In this document: in pieces, positions 49,665 to 58,684 of the stretch
Position numbering within the stretch: the stretch's first letter is position 1
How the letters are laid out: every line of letters starts with the position of its first letter
Assembly (NCBI RefSeq): GCF_017638545.1
Contig: NZ_CP072110.1
Span: 2,914,001 to 2,978,000, forward strand
Source of the DNA: Psychrosphaera ytuae
GTDB taxonomy: Bacteria; Pseudomonadota; Gammaproteobacteria; Enterobacterales; Alteromonadaceae
Reading direction: 5' to 3'
DNA: 64,000 nucleotides
Translations under genes and position numbers: made by a program
Notes under the pieces: model-generated
What the model was told of the DNA's origin: nothing
Seen by the model: only the letters and a program-made list of their open reading frames with translations
Database searches by the model: none

Positions 49665-50861
49665 TTAGCTATCTATTAATAACTCTTGCATGATCTTGTT
49701 AAAATCGATGCCAAAGTCCTCTGGTTTTACACTTTGGGCTATTTCGTCATCGATACCAGGAGCCCCTAAATCGATCATCTTAGAAGGAATATAGGACTTA
49801 CTATTGATACTGTAAAATACTTGCACAACTGGACATAGTGGATTGACGAAGTTGGACTTTTTGACAATGCCTAGCTTGTTACTCTTCGTTTGGATTAGTG
49901 TTCCAACAGGGTGAACACCCATACAGTTGATAAACTCTGCAACTAAGTTGGCATCAAAAGCGGTACCACTCTCTTTTCGCAAGATCTTGAATGCCATGAT
50001 AGGAGTTCGTGCATTTTGATAAACTCGAGATGCAGTGATGGCATCATATGTATCACAAATGCTGATCATCCGAGCATACATGCTCAAGTCTTCGGCTGAC
50101 TTATTATTAGGGTATCCTGAGCCATCTAAGCGTTCGTGGTGATCACCCACTACCTCTAACATGATTGGAGTTAGGCCTTCTGATTCCTTGATAATGTCAT
50201 AACCCAAGGTCACGTGTTGGCGCATGATCACCATTTCTTCATCGGTTAAACGCCCTGGCTTGTGAAGGATTTCATCGGGGATGTTAATTTTGCCTAAATC
50301 GTGTAACAGGGCACCTGTCGCTAATTGATGAATGATGTCTTGTTCAATTTGTAGGTGCTTTGCGAAAATAGTCATAATGATCGAAACATTGATGGAGTGC
50401 TCCATCAAGTAATCATCTTTTTGACGCATTCTGGTCATACAGGCTAATGCATCTTGGTTTCTGAATATAGAATCAATGAAACCGTCGGCAATGTCTTTCA
50501 TTCCATCAGTGTCGACTGGGCGACCTGCTTGCATGTTTTTTAAGGCCTGACGCTGAAGACTTTTTGCTTGGTTATAAAGCTTTTTGGCTTTGCCGATCTC
50601 TTGACTGAATTTTGCTGCGCGCTGATTTTCGTTTTCGGTAACTTGGGTTTCGACAGGAGCTTCAGGCTCTTGCTCGAGTTCACTCTTGGCTAAGTCAACT
50701 AGGACTTTCTGAACCCCTTTGGTTGTTAGGTTGTTTATGGCGCTTTGTGAACGCACAAATCCACCGTTTTTAACAGAAAAACTTCCTTTTTGAACAGTAA
50801 CATCAGCGATAAACATTCCCGGTTTCAGGTCGCTTACTGAGTATTCTTTTAACATGAGCAT
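49665..50861 (-). CDS. HD-GYP domain c-di-GMP phosphodiesterase, canonical copy
   Basis: A 398-residue protein with an N-terminal DUF3391-type domain (DLKPGMFIADVTVQKG) and a full HD-GYP domain: GALLHDLGKINIPDEILHKPGRLTDEEM, then MRQHVTLGYDII and HHERLDGSGYP. All standard metal ligands and the GYP motif are present, so phosphodiesterase activity is likely. ATG at 50861 or the second Met two codons later could be the start. It is the upstream partner of a divergent paralogue, and divergent from hisS. Confidence 0.9.
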   Translation of the reverse strand: MLMLKEYSVSDLKPGMFIADVTVQKGSFSVKNGGFVRSQSAINNLTTKGVQKVLVDLAKSELEQEPEAPVETQVTENENQRAAKFSQEIGKAKKLYNQAKSLQRQALKNMQAGRPVDTDGMKDIADGFIDSIFRNQDALACMTRMRQKDDYLMEHSINVSIIMTIFAKHLQIEQDIIHQLATGALLHDLGKINIPDEILHKPGRLTDEEMVIMRQHVTLGYDIIKESEGLTPIMLEVVGDHHERLDGSGYPNNKSAEDLSMYARMISICDTYDAITASRVYQNARTPIMAFKILRKESGTAFDANLVAEFINCMGVHPVGTLIQTKSNKLGIVKKSNFVNPLCPVVQVFYSINSKSYIPSKMIDLGAPGIDDEIAQSVKPEDFGIDFNKIMQELLIDS

Positions 50862-51031
50862 TATCGATCGTTGTGTAATTAACTTAAAGTTAGCAGATTT
50901 ATCGATGCAAACCTATAAAAAAAGCCTGCTTCAGCTTTTGTCTTGCGTTTTAAACGTCTAACAATTGTCCTTCTTGGCTAAAGCCCCTATAATGCAACCC
51001 CAAAATTTTCAACTAAAGGTGAACTTACGTC

Positions 51032-52309
51032 GTGTCAAAACCGATCCAAGCTATTCGTGGAATGAATGATATTCTGCCAAGTGAAACTGCTCAATGGCAG
51101 CAAGTAGAAGCTGTATTGCGTCAAACTGTAGCGAGTTATGGCTATTCTGAAATTCGTTTTCCCATTGTTGAGTTCACGGATCTGTTTAAACGCTCGGTTG
51201 GTGAAGTAACTGATATCGTTGAAAAAGAAATGTACACCTTTGAAGACCGCAACGGTGACTCACTAAGTTTACGTCCCGAAGGTACAGCGGTATGTGTGCG
51301 AGCAGCTAACCAAGGCGCGTTATTATACAACCAGCAACAACGCCTGTGGTATATGGGACCAATGTTCCGTCACGAGCGTCCTCAAAAAGGTCGTTATCGT
51401 CAATTCCATCAGTTTGGAGTTGAGTCTTATGGCTTTGCTGGCCCAGATATGGATGCCGAAGTTATCATGTTGTCGGCGCGACTTTGGGAAGCGTTTGGTA
51501 TCACTGAACACTTGCGTCTTGAAATCAACTCGCTAGGCACAAATGAAGCACGCGCAGAATACACGGTTGCACTTGTGGCGTTTTTGGAGCAGCACAAAGA
51601 CAAGTTAGATGAAGACTCGCAACGTCGTTTAGGCACAAATCCATTACGAATTTTAGATAGCAAAAATCCAGACGTTCAAGCGTTGTTAGAGAGCGCTCCT
51701 AAGTTATCTGAACATTTAGATGAAGAGTCAGTGCAAATGTTCGAGGAGCTAAAAGCTCGATTAGACGCTGCCGGAATTAAATACGTTGTAAACGAGCGCC
51801 TTGTTCGTGGTCTTGACTATTACAACCGTACGGTATTTGAGTGGGTCACAGAAAGCTTAGGCTCCCAAGGTACTGTTTTAGCGGGTGGACGATATGACGG
51901 ATTAGTAGAACAACTCGGTGGCAAAGCGACGCCTGCAGTGGGTTTTGCTATGGGTATCGAACGTTTTGTACTCTTGTTACAAACTTTAGATATTTTAAAG
52001 GAACCAACGTCTGATGCGGATGTCTACCTTGTAGCCGCTGGTAAGGCTGCTGAACTAAAAGCAGTTGAAATTGCCGAGCAATTGCGACATTCTGCGCCTT
52101 CACTCAGAGTTGTAAACCACTGCGGTGGTGGCAACTTCAAAAAACAAATGAAGCGCGCTGACAAGTTAGGCGCTCAAGTTGCGTTGATTTTAGGTGAAGA
52201 CGAAGTCAACAACCAACAAGTGACCGTTAAGAATTTGAAAGTACATGGTGAACAACAAACCGTGGCTTGGGCTGACGTTGCAAGTGCAGTGACAGCAATC
52301 ATTGATTAA
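51032..52309 (+). CDS. hisS: Histidyl-tRNA synthetase
   Basis: Charges tRNA-His. Class II, 425 residues, GTG start at 51032. The conserved N-terminus is KPIQAIRGMNDILPSET. Motif 2 is GPMFRHERPQKGRYRQFHQFG; the histidine-specific motifs are LVRGLDYYNRTVFEW and AGGRYDGLVEQLGG, and the C-terminal anticodon-binding domain follows. It heads the hisS-yfgM-bamB-der set. The ribosome-binding site is at an unusually long spacing. Confidence 0.97.
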   Translation: MSKPIQAIRGMNDILPSETAQWQQVEAVLRQTVASYGYSEIRFPIVEFTDLFKRSVGEVTDIVEKEMYTFEDRNGDSLSLRPEGTAVCVRAANQGALLYNQQQRLWYMGPMFRHERPQKGRYRQFHQFGVESYGFAGPDMDAEVIMLSARLWEAFGITEHLRLEINSLGTNEARAEYTVALVAFLEQHKDKLDEDSQRRLGTNPLRILDSKNPDVQALLESAPKLSEHLDEESVQMFEELKARLDAAGIKYVVNERLVRGLDYYNRTVFEWVTESLGSQGTVLAGGRYDGLVEQLGGKATPAVGFAMGIERFVLLLQTLDILKEPTSDADVYLVAAGKAAELKAVEIAEQLRHSAPSLRVVNHCGGGNFKKQMKRADKLGAQVALILGEDEVNNQQVTVKNLKVHGEQQTVAWADVASAVTAIID

Positions 52310-52361
52310 GAATTAGAATGGCGTTGGACAATGCCACGCAGTACAAATACATGAGGTTGTA

Positions 52362-53009
52362 ATGGAAATTTACTCAACAGAAGAACAACAAGAAGAAGCA
52401 ATCAAAAAGTTTTTTAAAGAAAACGGCCTACAAATCTTTTTAGGTGCAGCTTTGGGTCTAGGTGGCTTTATGGGCTGGAAATCTTACGTAGCTAGCCAGC
52501 TTGAGGCTCAAGAAGCAGCCTCTGTTGAGTACGACAAGTTTGTTGAATCAGCAACTGCAGAAACAGCGCAACTTGAGTCAATAAACACTGAGTTAAACGC
52601 GTTTGTAACGGCTCATGGTGAAACGGGTTACGGTATTTTTGCTAATCTAATCGCAGCAAAAAAAGCGGCCGAAGCAGGTGATTTGAAAGCGGCTGAGTCA
52701 CGTTTAGTTGCGGCAGAAAAAGCAACTACTGAGCCAAGCTTAAATGCGCTTATCAATACTCGTCTTGCCCGTGTTCAAACTGGTTTAGGCAACTATGACG
52801 AAGCCTTGGCAACATTGAACGCCATCACCGAATCTGGTTTCGAAGCGAACGTAGCTGAGCTAAAAGGTGACGTATACGTGGCACAAGGCTTAGCCGATAA
52901 AGCTCGCCAAGCATACCAACTAGCTGCCGACAAAGGTGGTTTAGAGGGTAACAACGTACTAAAGATGAAACTTCAAGATCTTGCTCAACCTGTGAGTACT
53001 GCAAGCTAA
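52362..53009 (+). CDS. yfgM: YfgM-family ancillary periplasmic chaperone
   Basis: A 215-residue inner-membrane protein with one N-terminal membrane segment (LQIFLGAALGLGGFMGWKSYV) and a periplasmic TPR-like domain. E. coli YfgM associates with PpiD at the Sec translocon and helps outgoing proteins fold. The YSTEEQQEEAIKKFFKENG start is diagnostic. It is 52 bp after hisS and 10 bp before bamB, the conserved order. Confidence 0.93.
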   Translation: MEIYSTEEQQEEAIKKFFKENGLQIFLGAALGLGGFMGWKSYVASQLEAQEAASVEYDKFVESATAETAQLESINTELNAFVTAHGETGYGIFANLIAAKKAAEAGDLKAAESRLVAAEKATTEPSLNALINTRLARVQTGLGNYDEALATLNAITESGFEANVAELKGDVYVAQGLADKARQAYQLAADKGGLEGNNVLKMKLQDLAQPVSTAS

Positions 53010-53019
53010 GGCATAAACT

Positions 53020-54300
53020 ATGCGTTTTTCAGAGTTAAGCCAGCAGACTCGTAAGCTGGCCAAATTAGCCCTTGTTTCGGCCCTGTCTGTGGCTGTACTA
53101 GCTGGTTGTGAGTCGAACGACGAGAACGAAGCAACTCGAATTGCTGAGTTAGAACCAATTAATATCAAGCGCCACGTCGAAGTAGAGTGGCGCGAGCAGG
53201 CTGGTGACGGTGTAGACAACTACTTCTCGAACCTAACGCCAGTTATCGCCGGTGACGTTATTTATGCGGCAAGCCGTGATGGTGAAGTGTTTGCATACAA
53301 CAAGCTTACAGGTGACGAGATTTGGTCAACGGACACACGTGATAATCCTCCTAGTTTATGGACGACCATTACGCTAGAAAACGTTCCTGGTAATAAGTTG
53401 AGTGGTGGTATCACTGCCGCCTATAACAACCTTTATATCGGCTCGGAAAATGGCTTTGTCATTGCACTATCACAAGAAACGGGTGACGTATTATGGCGTC
53501 AAAACGTTCGCGGTGAAGTTGTTGCAGCACCTGCCTATGGTGAAGGTTGGATTGCAGTAACAACGACAGCGGGTGTCGTAACCATGTTACACCCAGATAC
53601 GGGTGAAGTTCGGTGGGAAGTTGAAACTGATGTTCCTGCCTTGTCGTTGCGTGGTACTTCATCTCCGTCAGTAGCAAACGGTGGTGTTTTGGTTGGTACT
53701 GCGACAGGTAAAGTAACCGTTATTATCGCTGAGCAGGGCATTGCGGCTTGGGATGCTGAAGTTGCTACGGTTGATGGTGCTACTGAGTTGGAAAGACTTG
53801 TAGATGCAGACTCTCAACCAATCATTGTTGGCCCTGATGTATATGCAATTGCTTACAATGGTAACTTAGCCGCGATTGATTATCGCACTGGCCGTATTAA
53901 GTGGAAGCGTGAATATTCTTCATACCGCAACTTATCTTATGAGTCAGGCACGTTATACCTGACAAACGATAAAGGATACGTATCGGCAATCAACGCATCT
54001 GCTGGTAGTGAGTTATGGTCGAATACGGACTTTTATAACCGTCGTCTAACTCAACCTGTTGTGTATAAAGACACAATCGTGGTTGGTGACTTTGAAGGTT
54101 ATTTCCACTTTTTAGACAAACAAACAGGTGAAGTCGTTTCGCGTTATAAACTAGACGACATTGATTATTCTGCATATCACTGGTTTGTTAGTTGGTTCAC
54201 TAGTGAAGACCGTCGTGCTTATGCAGCACCGGTTGTAGATGGTGAGCTACTTTACGTTCAGACGCGAGATGGCGAATTAACCGCTTTACGTCTACCGTAA
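53020..54300 (+). CDS. bamB: Outer-membrane assembly lipoprotein BamB
   Basis: Lipoprotein subunit of the BAM complex, which inserts beta-barrel proteins. 426 residues. The signal peptide ends in the lipobox SVAVLAGC with lipidated Cys 30. The rest is an eight-bladed beta-propeller with PQQ-like repeats (YAASRDGEVFAYNKLTGDEIWSTDT, NNLYIGSENGFVIALSQETGDVLW, GVVTMLHPDTGEVRW). It is about 30 residues longer than E. coli BamB. It follows yfgM and is followed by a terminator before der. Confidence 0.96.
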   Translation: MRFSELSQQTRKLAKLALVSALSVAVLAGCESNDENEATRIAELEPINIKRHVEVEWREQAGDGVDNYFSNLTPVIAGDVIYAASRDGEVFAYNKLTGDEIWSTDTRDNPPSLWTTITLENVPGNKLSGGITAAYNNLYIGSENGFVIALSQETGDVLWRQNVRGEVVAAPAYGEGWIAVTTTAGVVTMLHPDTGEVRWEVETDVPALSLRGTSSPSVANGGVLVGTATGKVTVIIAEQGIAAWDAEVATVDGATELERLVDADSQPIIVGPDVYAIAYNGNLAAIDYRTGRIKWKREYSSYRNLSYESGTLYLTNDKGYVSAINASAGSELWSNTDFYNRRLTQPVVYKDTIVVGDFEGYFHFLDKQTGEVVSRYKLDDIDYSAYHWFVSWFTSEDRRAYAAPVVDGELLYVQTRDGELTALRLP

Positions 54301-54320
54301 TATACAGTCCTAATTAAATA

Positions 54321-54360
54321 GGCTTTGCCCCACTCGCTGGTGGCAGAGCCTTTTGTTTTT
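54321..54360 (+). terminator. Rho-independent terminator after bamB
   Basis: Stem GGCTTTGCC (54321-54329) / GGCAGAGCC (54342-54350) with a 12-nt loop, followed by TTTTGTTTTT. Confidence 0.78.
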
Positions 54361-54420
54361 ATAAATACCCGATTTTTCTAAAATGTAAGTATAGAAAAAT
54401 CAATGATTTGAGGTGAATTC

Positions 54421-55962
54421 ATGCTACCTGTAGTGGCTCTTGTTGGTCGTCCAAATGTTGGTAAGTCAACGTTGTTTAATCGCTTAACCAAAACGCGCGA
54501 TGCGTTGGTTGCGGACTTTCCTGGTTTGACACGTGACCGTCGATATGGTCAAGCAAGTTACAATGAAAACAATTTTATTGTGGTGGATACAGGAGGTATT
54601 GATGGCACAGAAGAAGGAATCGAGATTGAAATGGCTGAGCAATCGCTGTTAGCGATTGATGAAGCTGACGTTGTTTTGTTTTTGGTTGACGCTCGTGCGG
54701 GTTTAACGGTCGCTGATGAAGCAATTGCTGACCACCTACGCAAAAAGGACAAACCAACCTTTTTGGTTGCAAACAAAGTTGATGGTATCGATGGCGACTC
54801 ATTTAGTGCCGAGTTTTATTCGCTTGCACTTGGTGAAGTACATCAAATCGCTGCGGCTCATGGTCGCGGTGTAGCTGCATTATTAGACCGCGCTTTGGTT
54901 CCTGTTGTAGAGCAACTGACAGAACAATTTGAAAATGAAATGTCTGAACTCGAACAAGCTGAAAAGCTCGTTGAGTCTATGCATGCTGGTGATGAAGAAG
55001 GCTCGGTGGAGCACGTTAAAACATTGCCAGAGGTAGAAAGTGACGGTGACGAAAGCGAAGACGCTGAAGCAGTGCCATTTGAAGATGTACCTATTAAGTT
55101 TGCTCTCATCGGTCGACCTAACGTTGGTAAGTCAACACTAACTAACCGTATGTTGGGTGAAGAGCGAGTTGTTGTTTACGACATGCCTGGAACCACACGT
55201 GACTCAGTATACATTCCGATGTCTCGCAATGATCAAGATTACATTATCATAGACACGGCGGGTGTACGTCGTAGAGGCCGTATTAAACAAGCCATTGAAA
55301 AGTTTTCTGTGGTCAAGACGCTACAAGCAATTGAAGACGCTAACGTTGTATTACTTATCTTGGACGCTCGTGAGGGTATCTCTGATCAAGATTTAAGCTT
55401 GTTAGGTTTTGCACTTAATGCGGGTCGTTCAATTGTTATTGCAGTAAACAAATGGGATGGTTTGGACCAAATTGTGAAAGACGATGTTAAGCGTGAGTTA
55501 GATCGACGCTTAGGGTTTATTGATTTTGCTCGAGTCCACTTTATTTCTGCTTTACACGGTACTGGTGTTGGTCACTTGTACGAGTCGATTGTTGAAGCGT
55601 ATCAAAGCGCAACCAAGCGTATTTCGACTTCTATGGTGACTCGTATCATGAAGATGGCTCAAGAAGATCACCAGCCACCTATGATCCGTGGGCGTCGTAT
55701 TAAGTTAAAATACGCTCATGCCGGTGGTTATAACCCGCCGCGTATCGTTATTCACGGTAACCAAGTTGATGACTTACCGGATTCATACAAGCGATATCTG
55801 ATGAATTATTACCGCAAAGCTCTTGATGTTATGGGAACACCAATCAAGATCGAATTCCGAGAAGGTGACAACCCGTTTGAAGACAAGAAGCACAAAAACT
55901 TGACCTTGTCTCAGCAACGTCGTGCTGGTGGATTTATTAAGCGTCACCGCAAAAATAAATAG
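54421..55962 (+). CDS. der: Ribosome-associated GTPase Der (EngA)
   Basis: Essential tandem GTPase needed for maturation of the 50S subunit. 513 residues. First G domain: GRPNVGKST (G1), DTGGIDG (G3), NKVDG (G4). Second G domain: GRPNVGKST, DTAGVRRRG, NKWDG. The C-terminal KH-like domain (PPRIVIHGNQ) binds RNA. The acidic linker between the G domains (EKLVESMHAGDEEGSVEHVK) is longer than in E. coli, which explains the extra length. Confidence 0.97.
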   Translation: MLPVVALVGRPNVGKSTLFNRLTKTRDALVADFPGLTRDRRYGQASYNENNFIVVDTGGIDGTEEGIEIEMAEQSLLAIDEADVVLFLVDARAGLTVADEAIADHLRKKDKPTFLVANKVDGIDGDSFSAEFYSLALGEVHQIAAAHGRGVAALLDRALVPVVEQLTEQFENEMSELEQAEKLVESMHAGDEEGSVEHVKTLPEVESDGDESEDAEAVPFEDVPIKFALIGRPNVGKSTLTNRMLGEERVVVYDMPGTTRDSVYIPMSRNDQDYIIIDTAGVRRRGRIKQAIEKFSVVKTLQAIEDANVVLLILDAREGISDQDLSLLGFALNAGRSIVIAVNKWDGLDQIVKDDVKRELDRRLGFIDFARVHFISALHGTGVGHLYESIVEAYQSATKRISTSMVTRIMKMAQEDHQPPMIRGRRIKLKYAHAGGYNPPRIVIHGNQVDDLPDSYKRYLMNYYRKALDVMGTPIKIEFREGDNPFEDKKHKNLTLSQQRRAGGFIKRHRKNK

Positions 55963-56022
55963 GGCTAAAGCAGCATAATATTTTGCTCTTAAAGCAAAAA
56001 TATTTGCGCAAGTAATGACCAA

Positions 56023-56050
56023 CAAAGCCAGCCTCAAAGGTTGGCTTTGT
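56023..56050 (+). terminator. Likely terminator between der and the M23 gene
   Basis: Stem ACAAAGCCAGCC / GGTTGGCTTTGT with a TCAAA loop. The T-tract after it is weak (CGTTTCT). A second AT-rich hairpin (TTTTGCT..AAGCAAAA, about 55981-56000) lies just before it. Confidence 0.6.
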
Positions 56051-56129
56051 CGTTTCTAGGTGCTATTCTGCGTCAACTAATATAACTATATTGTGTCTGA
56101 GTGGCGCCTTTTATTGCGAGATGTAGGTA

Positions 56130-57428
56130 ATGAGAGACCTTATTGACAACTTTCCAAAACAGCACAAACACGCACTGGCTGCAGTGTGTGGCGTACTTTT
56201 TTTATTGCTGTTGCTCCCATCAGATGAAGCTGAAGCATCGAAAGATGTTACCTTTGTTGCGGCTGACTATCAGGAATTAGCTGTTGGCCAAGAATACCCA
56301 CTTCCATTGAGTATTGAGTCAGTGGAGTATAACCCTGCGTCGTCTATTTCGACTAAGCAAGTTAGAGTGAAATCTGGTGATTCACTCGCCTCGTTATTCA
56401 AAAGAGAAGGGGTGCCACAAAAAGATATGTTGGCTGTCACCCGCTCAAGTAAGCTTGCACAACAATTTACTCGTTTGGTTCCAGGTAAATATTTGACCTT
56501 TAAATTCGACGAGAACAATACCCTAGTCGAACTTGAATATGCACACCAAGCTGCAGCAACGGTCGTTGCTAAACGCGGTGAAAACGATAAGTTTGAAACG
56601 TCTATCGAAGAGCGTGAAACGGTCGTTACTGAACGTTATTTTGAAGGAACAATTGAGTCTAACTTCTGGAACGCGGGTGTGTTAGCAGGGCTAAATGATA
56701 AATTAATCATGAACTTGGCTAATATATTCCAGTGGGACGTCGACTTTGCATTAGATATTCGCAAAGGCGATCAGTTTTCGGCGTTAGTGGAGCAGATCTT
56801 TATCGATGGTGAATTTGTTGGTTACGGTGATATTTTAGCGGCAGAATTTACTAACCAAGGTGACGGTTTCAGCGCGGTACGTTTTGAAGATGGCCGTTAT
56901 TACACACCTGACGGTGATAGTATGCAAAAAGCGTTTTTAAGAGCACCTGTAAGCTTTAAATACATCAGTTCTAACTTTACCAAACGCCGTTTTCACCCAG
57001 TTCAAAAACGCTATAAAGCGCACCGAGGCGTTGATTACGCAGCAAGCACGGGAACTCCTGTTGTGGCTGCGGGCGATGGCAAGGTGATCAAATCTGGTTA
57101 TGACCGTTTTAATGGTCATCATGTGTTTCTTGAGCACGGTGGTGGCATTACAACTAAATACATTCACTTTTCTAAACGAAAAGTCAAAAAAGGCCAACGC
57201 GTGAAACAAGGTCAAGTTATTGGTTTAGTTGGCGCAACCGGTTTAGCTGCGGGACCTCACTTACACTATGAGTTTTTGGTTAATGGCGTGCATCGTAACC
57301 CAAGAACGGTTGTATTGCCTAAAGCTAACCCAATTTCAAAACAACAAAAGCCGGCTTTTGTCGCAATGGCAGAACAGCGCATGGACAAATTGAATCACAA
57401 CAAACGTTTGTTGTTAGCGATGCGCTAA
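56130..57428 (+). CDS. M23 peptidoglycan endopeptidase with OapA/LysM-like domain (MepM-like)
   Basis: A 432-residue envelope protein with an N-terminal membrane segment (ALAAVCGVLFLLLLLP), an OapA/LysM-like wall-binding part (VRVKSGDSLASLFKREGVP), and a C-terminal LytM peptidase domain. Zinc motifs HRGVDYAASTGTPVVAAGDG and GPHLHYEF are intact. It resembles E. coli MepM (YebA), which cleaves D-Ala-mDAP cross-links to allow wall growth. It is 26 bp before anmK and co-transcribed with it, linking wall cleavage and muropeptide recycling. Confidence 0.93.
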   Translation: MRDLIDNFPKQHKHALAAVCGVLFLLLLLPSDEAEASKDVTFVAADYQELAVGQEYPLPLSIESVEYNPASSISTKQVRVKSGDSLASLFKREGVPQKDMLAVTRSSKLAQQFTRLVPGKYLTFKFDENNTLVELEYAHQAAATVVAKRGENDKFETSIEERETVVTERYFEGTIESNFWNAGVLAGLNDKLIMNLANIFQWDVDFALDIRKGDQFSALVEQIFIDGEFVGYGDILAAEFTNQGDGFSAVRFEDGRYYTPDGDSMQKAFLRAPVSFKYISSNFTKRRFHPVQKRYKAHRGVDYAASTGTPVVAAGDGKVIKSGYDRFNGHHVFLEHGGGITTKYIHFSKRKVKKGQRVKQGQVIGLVGATGLAAGPHLHYEFLVNGVHRNPRTVVLPKANPISKQQKPAFVAMAEQRMDKLNHNKRLLLAMR

Positions 57429-57454
57429 TAGAACGTTGCCAAGGGAGGACTTGA

Positions 57455-58648
57455 ATGAGTTCGACGCAGGTTAATAATACCGAGTTCTACCTTGGCATAA
57501 TGACAGGCACCAGTCTTGATGGCGTCGATATTGCTCTTGTCGAAATAGGCGTTGACCAAGACAGTAAACCAGTCATTGAGTTGCATCACAGTCGAGCTTT
57601 TCACCTTCCAGAATCATTAACTGAACAACTTGCAGAGTTGAGTCAAGTAGACTTTGAGCCTACTTCACTGTTTCAAATCAAAGCTTTAGAACAGGCATAT
57701 ACCCTTGCAATCGCTGACTGCGTTAATGCGTTCGTAAGACAGATACGATGGTCGCAACCGATCAAGGCGATTGGTTGTCACGGTTTGACGGTTTGTCATC
57801 ACCCTAAACCAGAACCTGAAAGCGACCTAGAGCAGGGATTTTCTTGGCAAATTTTGGACGGTTCTTTGTTAGCCGCCAAAACTCAATTAGATGTCGTTTA
57901 TGACTTTCGAAGTAAAGACGTAGCATTAGGTGGCGAAGGCGCACCTTTAGTGCCTCCATTTCATCAAACTCTGTTTCAATATTTGGATGAGCAGCATCAG
58001 GGACAGACAATTTGTCTAAATTTGGGAGGTATCGCTAATATTTCGTTTTGGCGTGATCAGCTGTGTTATGGCTTTGACACCGGCCCTGCAAACACCTTGA
58101 TGGATAGTTGGATTCAACTCTATCAGCAGCAACCTTATGATGCAGATGGTCAATGGGCGGCTCAAGGTCAAGTTTGTGGAGCATTGCTGGCGCATTTACT
58201 CAAAGATGAATACTTTTCCCTACCTTTTCCTAAGAGTACCGGAAAGGAGTATTTCAACCTTTCTTGGTTGAAACAAAAAATAGCAAATTTTTCAGACACA
58301 TCAAAACAAACTTGTGGCAATATTAAGGCGGTCGACGTACAAGCTACATTGCTGCACTTAACTGCAAAAAGTATAGCAATGGCAGTTGAAAAGCTTTCCG
58401 ACAAAGGAGTTCTTGTTTGTTGTGGTGGAGGTGTTAGAAACAGTCAGTTGATGAGCGTTGTTGCTGATTATCTACCTAATTATGAAGTTAAAACGAGTAC
58501 TGAATTGGGGGTAAGCAGTGACGACATCGAAGCGATGGCGTTTGCATGGTTGGGGTATTGTAGGGTACATGGAATACCGGCTGGCAAAGCAACAGTAACT
58601 AACGCACACACGGACAGCGTTTTGGGTGCTTGGGTAACAGCCCAATAA
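57455..58648 (+). CDS. anmK: Anhydro-N-acetylmuramic acid kinase AnmK
   Basis: Cytosolic enzyme that hydrolyses and phosphorylates 1,6-anhydroMurNAc recovered from peptidoglycan turnover to give MurNAc-6-P. 397 residues. The start GIMTGTSLDGVDIALVEIG is diagnostic; GCHGLTVCHHP, GGIANISF, CYGFDTGPANTLMDSWI and CCGGGVRNSQLM are the ASKHA-family ATP and sugar motifs. Ribosome-binding site GGGAGGA. The upstream partner is the MepM-like endopeptidase gene. Confidence 0.96.
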   Translation: MSSTQVNNTEFYLGIMTGTSLDGVDIALVEIGVDQDSKPVIELHHSRAFHLPESLTEQLAELSQVDFEPTSLFQIKALEQAYTLAIADCVNAFVRQIRWSQPIKAIGCHGLTVCHHPKPEPESDLEQGFSWQILDGSLLAAKTQLDVVYDFRSKDVALGGEGAPLVPPFHQTLFQYLDEQHQGQTICLNLGGIANISFWRDQLCYGFDTGPANTLMDSWIQLYQQQPYDADGQWAAQGQVCGALLAHLLKDEYFSLPFPKSTGKEYFNLSWLKQKIANFSDTSKQTCGNIKAVDVQATLLHLTAKSIAMAVEKLSDKGVLVCCGGGVRNSQLMSVVADYLPNYEVKTSTELGVSSDDIEAMAFAWLGYCRVHGIPAGKATVTNAHTDSVLGAWVTAQ

Positions 58649-58684
58649 CTTTAAATCAAAATAATAAATCTAAAATAATAATAA

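Noticed and set aside
50919..50940. Possible hairpin AAAAGC...GCTTTT between the HD-GYP gene and hisS
   Set aside because: Only six weak pairs, and it lies upstream of both divergent genes, where a terminator would not be expected.
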